A stretch of DNA of 64,000 nt from positions 85,667,099 to 85,731,098 of the forward strand of contig OW388291.1 of the NCBI GenBank assembly GCA_936450465.1, given 5' to 3'. Shown here piece by piece: positions 9,640 through 20,700 of this stretch. Position 1 is the stretch's first letter, and each line of letters begins with the position of its first letter. The translations under genes and the position numbers were made by a program. Under the pieces are notes generated by a model. The model searched no databases. It saw only the letters and a program-made list of their open reading frames with translations, and was not told the origin of the DNA. Origin of the DNA: Gibbula magus (Eukaryota; Mollusca; Gastropoda; Trochida; Trochidae).

Positions 9640-12600
9640 ACTCTACATATATATACCTAAATCTTAACTGTGCCGTAACATACATACCATCCAGGCATAT
9701 CGTAGGTATCAGTGTAACCAGTTGTGTATGAAGAAATTGGAAGGATGGTCAGTTAGGAGTTTTCTATTGCTGACTGTCCATTAGCTTGATGTTTTTGCAT
9801 TAGGCCCTAAATTTAATTTAAAATGTTGTACTTTCAGTGAATTTTAATTTTTCAAAATGATAAAGAATATATCAACATTTGTAGCGCCGATGAATGACAT
9901 CGATTCTCATTGTTTTTATTTTAGAATGCAAAATGTGCGATAGCCTTCATCAAATATTAAGTCATAAAAAGTATTACCCCAGTAACATGTTTTTCCTGGA
10001 TTGTGCAATGACAAAAACAATAGCAGATATCTAAAGAAGGAATGTCCTCTCTAAGTTTGTTTCCGCAACAAATAGTTATATACACCCCGATAGAAGCCTC
10101 CCTTCAATCATATCTTAGGTAAAGATGTAATTACTGCAATTTATTTTCGTATATGTATTTGCCGGAAAGTTGAGTATAATATCGCCTTTACCTGGGGATG
10201 TAGCAAAACGCAGAGGGTCTCTCACATCCATTGCTTATATATGAATCATCTTATTACAGGTGAACGTGGACCTAGAGAGCAAACTCGCCCAATGGTTCCC
10301 CCGCTCTGAGAGAAGCTATATTACTTCACGTCATATAGTCTAAATTTGCATAGGAATTTCATGTTCTAGAATTGCCATTGGTTACCTATACCTATGATGC
10401 GAAGAATATATTTCTAGCTACTCGTCTTTTCCGACTGATACTCGTATATGGTTATTCTTCCCCTAGAGTTAAATATAGCAAACTTCCGACACATAGTACA
10501 AGAATGCTGACTGTAGGAACGGAGAGGTTTTCTCACTAAACTAGTAAAACGAACATTCATATACTATTATATTATATAACATTAAATCACACACTTCATA
10601 TGTTGATAAATATTTCACATTATGGCATCATTTTTCATCAATCGTTTACATTATTATATCACTGTTCACAATTCATAAACATTTTATATCAATATGCATA
10701 TATTATAATTTCAAGCATAAATGCATTATTTTATATAGGCGATAATAACAAGAAATTCCACGATACTAACTGGCGACACTACTACTATCACGGTACATAT
10801 AAGGAATTCAAGGATACTGGCCAACAGAAGTTAAATAACACCCAAATAACTGTGTCTCAGGTTGTTTTCAGTCACAGCAATACATACACATGTCCAATGT
10901 AAAGCTGAAAAATGTTTTTTCCAAAATTCTGGCCTACAAAAAGTCGAATGCTCTTATGAAAAAATATCCTTTATTCTGATATTTGAAGAAATGTAAATTG
11001 TCTACATGCTTTTGAATTTTCATTGTTTAAATAAAACTAACGTCAATCACATTCAATGGCAATATTTTACCGAGAAAATGTCAACACGGTACATAACATT
11101 TTTATATGTGGAATAGTAGGCTACAAATACTTGTACTTTTTCGGACCGGGCCAGCACTGAGTGAGTGAGTGAGTGAGTTGTCAAAGATATACAGTATTTC
11201 TGACGTCAGTATAATGTAGTCTAAAAGGTTAAAAAAAATACAAAGCAAAAAAACATCTCATCGAACGTAACTCGATTAACGCAAGTCAATGCTTTTCTTA
11301 AAAAAATATCAAATTAAATTCATTTTGATATTTTATTCATAGTTCATGAAGTCAGTTTGGAGATGCAAATGCATCAGCACTAATGTCCGTAAAGTAGGCC
11401 TACGGAAGTTTAATATCGCTTGCCGTGTGATAAAGTTATTTATAGCATAGCAAATGTGTTCACGGAGGTTTTCCTAAGCATTATCTATTGCTGTTCTAAA
11501 ACATATAACATTATTTATCATAATTGATATATTGGATTACACAAAATACCCCATCAAAGGTAGGCTACCATTACAATTAACAAAAACAAAATAAGCACAG
11601 CTATTTAACGGAACATTGACCATTTATTACATGTATTACGGTACCCTGCTGTTGTAGCGCGAACATCTGTCAATCATTCATCACGTCATGAATATTCATA
11701 CCAGCGTGGCTGGTTAACGCTCAAAACATGCTACGCGGGTTAGCATCTAACACTAACCTATAAAACAACACCCTTTGACTGTTTTATGAATCCATTCATC
11801 AATTTTGACGTATTTATACAACTGTTATGTTTTATTAACGTTCACCGTTGAGTGAATTTGTCTCATTTATTTGAATTCTGGAAGTTACATAAGTTTTAAC
11901 AACACTCAAGAGCGAAGGCAAAGGTCAAACGAAGTTAGATCTACTTTCAGACAGAAAGTTCTGTCGCCTAGTGAGTTCTACATTGTAGCATGATTTGCTT
12001 ACCCCCACTCGGTGTCAAGGATCACCTTTACTTCCGTGTAACGAGATACCTATGCAAGTGTATACTGTAGTCACAGATAAACTCCTCCCCGATAAACTCA
12101 TTCCTGCTAAAAATAAGACCTTGTATAGGTGACCACATATATTGTTTAGATAGACCGAAACCTCTGTCGTCAGAATGCTCTGCCTCACACAGCGAGCTGC
12201 ATGCTATCCAGTGGGGTTGCAGGTAGAGCCTCTCGAGCTATTTTTTAGACAACACAGTGGCAAGGTGAAGAATAAACACATCTACAGTAGAACTTTATAT
12301 GTTGGATTAAATTAGTCCTTGATATTGTAGGTTATGAACCTGTGCTGAACAAATATTCTTGTATATTTTATATTTGAGGTGCAGAATGCTATCAGCCTGC
12401 AAACACAGTAAATTTATCATAGAAGACCTCACAAATTCATAAATTAGCAACAAGTAATATATCAAGAATCAAATCAGGGGCACCATAATCTGTTTACAAG
12501 TTGACCAAGTAAAGCAGTTTCGGTAATATACTACATTGTTCTAATATCCTAGTGAAGCGAGGGACAGATTGATGAAGTCAGTAAATGGCCACAATTATAA

Positions 12601-13629
12601 AACATATAAATTCATATGTTTATGCACCTATTCAGTTGGGGAATGTAAAGGAGACATGTACAATGTACTCACCACATAAGACATACCATACAAATCTATC
12701 AAAGAATGATTGAAGATACAGTTAAGCACATTCTAGATCTTTCCTTATGAATATTGGTCACTTTGTTGAACGTAAGGTAAGTATTTTGCATTATCTGAAC
12801 AATTAGGCAAAGTATTTTGCATTATCTGAACAATCAAACACTGACCTTCTGCTTTGCTGCAGTTCAAATAGGAGTCTGAAAGAAACTGGAATGAACACGT
12901 AACACGTTACACATATACTGAAGGGTAAGATTGAAGAGCTTGGACTGTTGTCAGATGATTTGCTGAGAACTTCTAAGCAGTGTGCATGTGGTAGAGGGTT
13001 CTATTGTATTGGACAGCTTGGAGAATGAGTTCACAATTTTACATAATTGAATATTTCATGAAGCAAATATATTGTATGATATGTATCAGAAATGTATTGT
13101 AATGTAAGAGGATTAATGTATTTGACTGCTTTATTTAGTGTGAGTCCTTAGTATTATTGAAAAGGAAAAATTACAAATTTACTTTGCACTTTCTATTTCC
13201 AAATGTAAATCGAGGACCAATAATTGAATGAATTTAAATACTGTATCTAATTACAGTAGTTAAGTTATACTCATTTGTTATTAATTCAACTGTAACATAT
13301 TGAAACCTGATAAAGACATTTATTCAACAAGTTATTCATTTCATTCATATACAATACAATATACACATTACCCTATTTTTGTTATATTTGAAATGTATGG
13401 AAATATAAACAAATGGACATAAAAAAAACCAATTAAAATTTTTTTAATTCATATATTTTCTTCAATTACATCAGTAAGTAGGTTGTTGACTTTCATCTAT
13501 TCAATGAATTTGAAGTAACCAAACCTATCGGCATCGTTTGTTACCCGGTATGATTATTTACTGGAACACAATGTGGTGCTTGTTTCAGCTATGAAGATAT
13601 AAACACCTCGCTTCATTCAAGATCCCGTC
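9640..13629. other. Intergenic region upstream of MTIF2, no gene recognised
   Basis: After a short satellite remnant (9636-9700) the sequence is AT-rich and unique. A 100-codon frame at 10600-10902 and a short acceptor-preceded frame at 10260-10343 are not convincing. No TATA box or CpG-rich promoter stands out next to MTIF2, and any 5' untranslated exon of that gene would lie here unseen. Confidence 0.5.
11128..11182 (-). mobile_element. Remnant of SINE-like tail plus (gagt)n
   Basis: cttgtactttttcggaccgg matches the reverse complement of the SINE-like tail near 3805, and is followed by gagtgagtgagtgagtgagt. It is too short to define boundaries. Confidence 0.4.
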
Positions 13630-13833
13630 ATGTCATTACCAAACCTGGGGCGGCTCCTCGTCCGGCCAACAGTTCGAGGATGTGCACACTCCTCGTGTTC
13701 TCCATTCTGGACGAATTATCTCCCTTTCCTTGGTACTGCTGAGATATCCCACATTTTCACCCAACACGACCGAGGCTTTCATTCAACAATTGTGCAGTGT
13801 GCTGCTAAATCTAAAAACTCTAAAAAGAAACTG
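13630..13833 (+). CDS. MTIF2: MTIF2 exon 1: presequence
   Basis: Starts at ATG ([17 protein letters not shown]), rich in Arg and Ser and lacking acidic residues over the first 35 positions, as expected for mitochondrial import. It ends ...SKNSKKKL with donor gtgagg in phase 0. It is the first ATG of the frame, but an upstream untranslated exon cannot be excluded. Confidence 0.85.
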
Positions 13834-16800
13834 GTGAGGAATTGTTTTGTGTATCAAATGAATGGTTCATCTGCTGAATTGTTCATAGATTTCTTTTTCA
13901 TTTGAGCACCGACACCTTTTTGGTTATTTACTCTAGTTACAGTTGAATTAAAAATCAATAATTGAAAGTAATGGTGATTTATTACAATTCTTGTTAATAA
14001 TAATAGACAACTCCAAGCATGAGTTTGTGAAAATATTCTGGGTTTGTGACAGATATTACCGGTAGGTCTTGGTTACTTGAAGAAGAGTTAATCCACAGAT
14101 TTGATCAAGGAATGGATGTGTACTGTAAATATGTACAGTTTTGTGATCAAAAGCTTGCAAGTCCTATGTACAGTGATGGAAATCATCTGATACATTTTGA
14201 CATTGATGATTATAAACACTAGGAATGGTTATATGCATGTTGCAAGTAATTTACAATCCAATGTCATGATGTTTGTTACCTTTGTTAAATTGATAATGAA
14301 AAAAGGCATATTTAAAATGCAGTAAAGTTTTGAAGGGATCAAAGTCTGTTTGAAAGTCAAGCCATTTTAGTATCTATTTTTTTCAATAAAAAAGGCAAGT
14401 GATTTCATGTCATGTTTAAAGTTGCCTCCTTTACCTGCAGGTGAAACCAATGCGAGTGAACCCGAAGGCCGTAAAGCTGACGGTTGTCACCATATATCAG
14501 AACATGACGGTTAAAGAACTTGCCATGACACTTGGCAAGGATATCGGTGAGTGAAGCTGTAGTGATATCAGAATGTAAAGTATTTTTAAAGAGAACTATG
14601 AAAGTAAAAAGCCCACAGACTATATCACAAAAAGATGACCTTTACAACTGAACATTTCATTTTCTTTTCTACATCCTCAGCGACGGTTTCATTTGATTAT
14701 GATCTGAATCTTGCAAATTATGCTAAAATGAACTTTTTAAATATCCTATCATTTTCTAAACTTTCCTTAAAATGAAATCTGAAAATCCTAGCTGTGGCTG
14801 ATTTGCAAATCTAGATGCTGTATTTAATAATGAAGATTTGTTTAATCTCTGAGACAATGTGTTACAGATCACGTGTTCGAGGTGTTGATGTATGTTTGTT
14901 TTATCTCTGAGACGATGTGTTACAGATCACGTGTTCGAGGTGTTGATGTATGTTTGTTTTATCTCTGAGACGATGTGTTACAGATCACGTGTTCGAGGTG
15001 TTGATGTATGTTTGTTTTATCTCTGAGACGATGTGTTACAGATCACGTGTTCGAGGTGTTGATGTATGTTTGTTTTATCTCTGAGACGATGTGTTACAGA
15101 TCACGTGTTCGAGGTGTTGATGTATGTTTGTTTTATCTCTGAGACGATGTGTTACAGATCACGTGTTCGAGGTGTTGATGTATGTTTGTTTTATCTCTGA
15201 GACAATGTGTTACAGATCACGTGTTCGAGGTGTTGATGTTTGTTTGTTTTATCTCTGAGACGATGTGTTACAGATCACGTGTTCGAGGTGTTGATGTATG
15301 TTTGTTTTATCTCTGAGACGATGTGTTACAGATCACGTGTTCGAGGTGTTGATGTATGTTTGTTTTATCTCTGAGACGATGTGTTACAGATCACGTGTTC
15401 GAGGTGTTGATGTATGTTTGTTTTATCTCTGAGACGATGTGTTACAGATCACGTGTTCGAGGTGTTGATGTATGTTTGTTTTATCTCTGAGACGATGTGT
15501 TACAGATCACGTGTTCGAGGTGTTGATGTTTGTTTGTTTTATCTCTGAGACGATGTGTTACAGATCACGTGTTCGAGGTGTTGATGTTTGTTTGTTTTAT
15601 CTCTGAGACGATGTGTTACAGATCACGTGTTCGAGGTGTTGATGTATGTGCCAGGAGGAGACAAGTACGAAGAGGAGGAGTCGGGTTAGTCTGCAGTAAA
15701 CAGTTTAGCTGCAATCAAATACAACATAAAGTTATAACAGAAGATTTTCTGGATAACAAGTTAATCTATGAAATAGGTGTGGTGTATTCAGGTAGCTGGA
15801 CTGGTAGATAAGAAGTGTGTTAGTCACTATATCATATGTGCTACTTAATTTAAATCCTTTATTTGCAAGTCCTGAAGTATTCCTGGATAGTCTTTATTTA
15901 GCCAGTTCCTTTTCCCTTAGTTTACAGGTTGTTATTCCTGTAAGCTGGCCTGATACTAACTGATTATAGTGTAAGCACACTGTCGCCGTGAATGGACATA
16001 TCACAAAGTGTTTTATCCTGAAAATAAGGTTAAAAGGTACTGTAGTAAAAGGTTTCTTCTTCTTTGGTGTGAATAATAGTCCAAAGTTTTTCTTTTTCAG
16101 TTATCAAAGATTTCAACATCATCAAGGAGGTGGTGAAAAAATCCGGCATGAAGTTTCAAATTGGAAGCCAGGATGCAAAGAAGAAAGATAAGGAGAATAA
16201 AGATATTGTTAGACAGTAAGTGAGATGGTATACTATACAAAACAAGCTCATCACTGTGCTTGACTGTTTATTGTGTGACACTGAGTTTAAGTCTAAATGA
16301 TGTGTCTTAGATCAATGCTACTGCTGTTCTCTTTGTTGTATATTGCATATTGGAATGAATGGAATTAGATAATGCATCGATGTATAGTATGGAACATAAG
16401 AACCATTTTTATTCTCCCAGACCTCCCCCTGACCCAGCAATTCAAGTCAAGCGCCCTCCGGTGGTCACCATCATGGGTCACGTGGACCATGGGAAGACAA
16501 CTCTACTTGATGCTTTACGAGACTCCAACGTCGTTGATCAGGAGTTTGGGGGAATAACTCAACACATTGGAGCATTCTCTGGTAAATGCTAAAACTCACA
16601 TCTCTTGACTGTCTCTGTACAGTGTTCCTCTCTAATTCATGAATGATTGTAGCACGATTCCCAACTTTGAAGACCATAGAGTATTCTTCACATATTTTTC
16701 CATCTCTTACAGTAAAATTAGCAAATATTTCCATCTCCTCAAGTAAAGCTGTTGTCATTATTGTAGGACGATTGTTAACTTTTGAGCAGGAAACAGTGAA

Positions 16801-17683
16801 ATTAACGTATATTTTCATCCTCCAGTGAAACTGTCATCAGGGGAGGCCATCACATTTCTGGACACCCCGGGTCATGCAGCGTTCTCTGCGATGCGGGCCC
16901 GCGGTGCCCAAGTGACAGACATCATTGTACTGGTGGTTGCTGGAGATGACGGGGTCATGAACCAAACTCGGGAGTCAGTACAACATGCAATGGAAGCAAA
17001 CGGTAAATTCTATGACATTTTCAAATCTTTGAGCCATATTGTAATAAGTACAATATGCATAGGAAGCAAACACTATTGAAATAATCTACATAATTCAAAA
17101 ATTCAACTTGTATGCCTATTTTAATTGCAATATTTAACCTGAGTCGGACATTACACCAAGTTTTACCTAATGCTTATTTATTGCTTATATTAGTTTATGA
17201 AATTATTTACTTCTTGTATATTTGTTAATGAAATGTCAATGTTTCAGGATGTTTGTGTGATAACATTTGTTTTTCTATTGGTCCAGTTCCAATCATAGTG
17301 GCTGTGAATAAAATGGACAGACCTGAAGCTGATCTGGTAAGATTTCTTATATCCATATACATACATATACTTATATATATATACATACATATACATATAC
17401 TTAAACAGTCAGGACTCGATAATCCGAACGCTTCCGTTTTTCATCAAAAACGTTCGGATAGTGAAATGTTCGGACTACTGAGTACTGAGGACTACTAAAG
17501 AGATTAGTTTGGTTACATCTTCCTACCGTTCGGAAACTGCGAGATTCGGATTATCGGAGGCCGGATTATCGCGGCTTGACTGTACATACATATATACATA
17601 TACATATACATATATACATATATTACTCTTTTCTATATATAGAAGATTGATCCAGTCAAAACCATCTGATGTTTACTCTTTTC

Positions 17684-17757
<74 letters not shown>

Positions 17758-20700
17758 TACATATATACATATGTTTACTGTCGTTTAGATGTATGCATAA
17801 CTGATATTTGAGGTTTTAGCTGTAGTGACAGGTTACAACTTTGTTAACAAAATATATCGGTAATGAAGTTATACATATAGACTAGCTGCAATTCCTAGGT
17901 CTGTTTTATTTGCAATGTTACAAGTTTGAAGTCTGCATTGGCTGAGTAACATTTCTGAGATTTCATTGGCCAAGTTTTCATGTATTGGCCAAGCATGTAA
18001 TTTGGACCAATATAACTGATTTTAACCCCAACCAACTCATCTTCCCTGTTAATCAGGAGCGGACCAAGAAGATGTTGGTGGAGCTGCAGCTTGATCTCGA
18101 GGATAACGGCGGAGACGTTCAGGTCATCCCCATCTCCGCCTTGAAGGTTTGTTTGCTACACTGAGATCTTTACTATCTGAAATAGACTTCGTCAATCTTG
18201 ACTTGTTAACTTAATAATCTTGGTAAATCTTTCAGTGACATATCGATTGATGTAAGCTTTGATTATTTTGTTATTTTTCTGCAGGGCACCAACCTGAGCT
18301 TGTTGCAGGAGGCTATCGTGACCCAGGCTGAGTTGATGGAGCTGAAGGCTGACCCTAAGGGGTTGGTGGAGGGCAGGGTTGTGGAGTCCAAGACAGATCC
18401 GGGGAGAGGGTAGGTGTAAACTGGGAGCAGGGTAGGGGTGTTGGGAGCTGAGGTACCCTAAGGGGTTGGTGGAGGGCAGGATTGTGGAGTCCAAGACGGA
18501 CCCAGGGAGAGGGTAGGGGTGTTGGGAGCTGAGGTACCCTAAGGGGTTGGTGGAGGGCAGTGTTGTGGAGTCCAAGACAGACCCGGGGAGAGGGTAGGTG
18601 TAAACTGGGAGCAGGGTAGGGGTGTTGGGAGCTGAGGTACCCTAAGGGGTTGGTGGAGGGCAGGGTTGTGGAGACCAAGACGGACCCGGGGAGAGGGTAG
18701 GTGTAAACTGGGAGCAGGGTAGGGGTGTTGGGAGCTGAGGTACCCTAAAGGGTTGGTGGAGGGCAGGGTTGTGGAGTCCCAAGACGGACCCGGGGAGAGG
18801 GTAGGTGTAAACTGGGAGCAGGGTAGGGGTGTTGGGAGAGGAGGACTGACCCATGGTTTTTGAAAGGCTTGAACTACGGCACCTGGCTTTATTTAGCACT
18901 TGTATAATTCTATGAACCGTTAAAATTACTAATATGAATTGTTGCCATGTTCAGTCCACGTATCCTACCATGTACCATGTATCCTCGTGTATCCGTGTAC
19001 ATGCACTGTATCTGACTGCAGGAAGCTCGTGACTGCGGTGGTACAACGCGGGACATTGAAGAGAGGTGATCTGCTCGTGGCCGGGACATGCTGGGCCAAG
19101 GTAGGTGTTGGTTGGTCTTGGTGAGGGAGATTGACTTTCCAGTATGCTAATAAACAAGCGCCAGAAAGGTTTGTCGGCCAGTTTTGCAACTAACCTAGTC
19201 GTGACTCAACCATCAATTGGCTTGCATACGAGTAGCTATTTCAATCACTTATCTAAATATCAAATCAAAGCCCACAGGAAAATTAGTTTCTAAGAACTAT
19301 CAGTATATCAACATGTTCAGCTAATAGGCTATGTAATGTTTTCATGGGGCAGAAAGTTTTGCCTTCCAGAGAAGGCGAGTTGCACACATAATGTATCTCT
19401 GTGTGCTGTCTTTGTAGTTTGTTAAGTTAAAGGATAGATGAAATGACATATGGTCAAAATCGGATTCATTAAAATGGGATTGTTACATAAACTTTTTGGC
19501 GATGAAATACACCTCATAAATTCATTTAGCGGCAGTGATAATCATCATTAATTAATTAACGAGACACCGGCGGAGTAGCTGTCTAGCCGGCCCCGTCTGT
19601 CGCTTATCACAGTCACGCCTCAGTGAGCATTTACATGAATCGCCCAACTGATTGCGCTAGTGTTAAAATGGGTGAATTAAAATAGTTTTAATTATTAATT
19701 GCAAGTGTATATTGGCTCGATTTTCTGCTCAATTGATTCCGATGTACAATATACGTAGAGTTAATCATCTGTCATTCCTGAGAAAAATGCATTTCATCAG
19801 ATCTTTAATCCTTGTAACAATCCCTGTTGCAGGTGAGAGGGATGTTTAATGACCAGGGCAAACCGATCCAGGAGGCGGCACCCTCTACTCCCGTCGAGTT
19901 AATCGGGTGGAAGGATCTGCCGAGCGCTGGGGAGCAGATTCTACAGGTTCCTTCCATGGTGCGTATCATACTGTCATGTAGAAGTTGATTGAAATAGTAT
20001 TTACTGGCAGGTTATAGTGAAGAAAGTGAAGTGCCTGGGATTAGCAATCTTAGCCCTTTGTTCAATCTAAGCTAATTTTAAAAGATCCGCTTATGATTGG
20101 AGCTAAGTTTGTTAAGTTTAACAGCACCCTACCCAGAGGGCAGCTTTTGCATGTATTGTTATGTTCATTAATTGTCATGTAGGATGCTTTTGCATGTGTT
20201 GTTATGTTCATTAATTGTCATGTAGGATGCTTTTGCATGTATTGTTATGTTCATTAATCGTCATGTAGGATGCTTTTGCATGTATTGTTATGTTCATTAA
20301 TCGTCATGTAGGATGCTTTTGCATGTATTGTTATGTTCATTAATCGTCATGTAGGATGCTTTTGCATGTGTTGTTATGTTCATTAATCGTCATGTAGGAT
20401 GCTTTTGCATGTGTTGTTATGTTCATTAATCATCATGTAGGATGCCTTTGCATGTATTTTTATGTTCATTAATCGTCATGTAGGATGTTTTTGCATGTGT
20501 TGTTATGTTCATTAATCGTCATGTATGATGCTTTTGCATGTATTGTTGTCCCCCACCGCAACGCGGAACAGGGGACTATGTATTCAGCGGCGTGCGTCCG
20601 TACGTACGTCACATTTCTTGTTTACGCGATATCTCATGAAGCGTTGCATCCAAAGTCTTCAAATTTTGTGTCAGCCTTCACTGGGGGAAGACGCAGACAC

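Noticed and set aside
10260..10343. Possible terminal exon (VNVDLESKLAQWFPRSERSY) after a good acceptor
   Set aside because: Only 28 codons and no in-phase upstream exon found. It may be chance.
10600..10902. 100-codon ORF upstream of MTIF2
   Set aside because: Low-complexity, Ile/Tyr/His-rich translation of AT-rich DNA. A weak acceptor lies near 10738, but no donor or homology is recognised.
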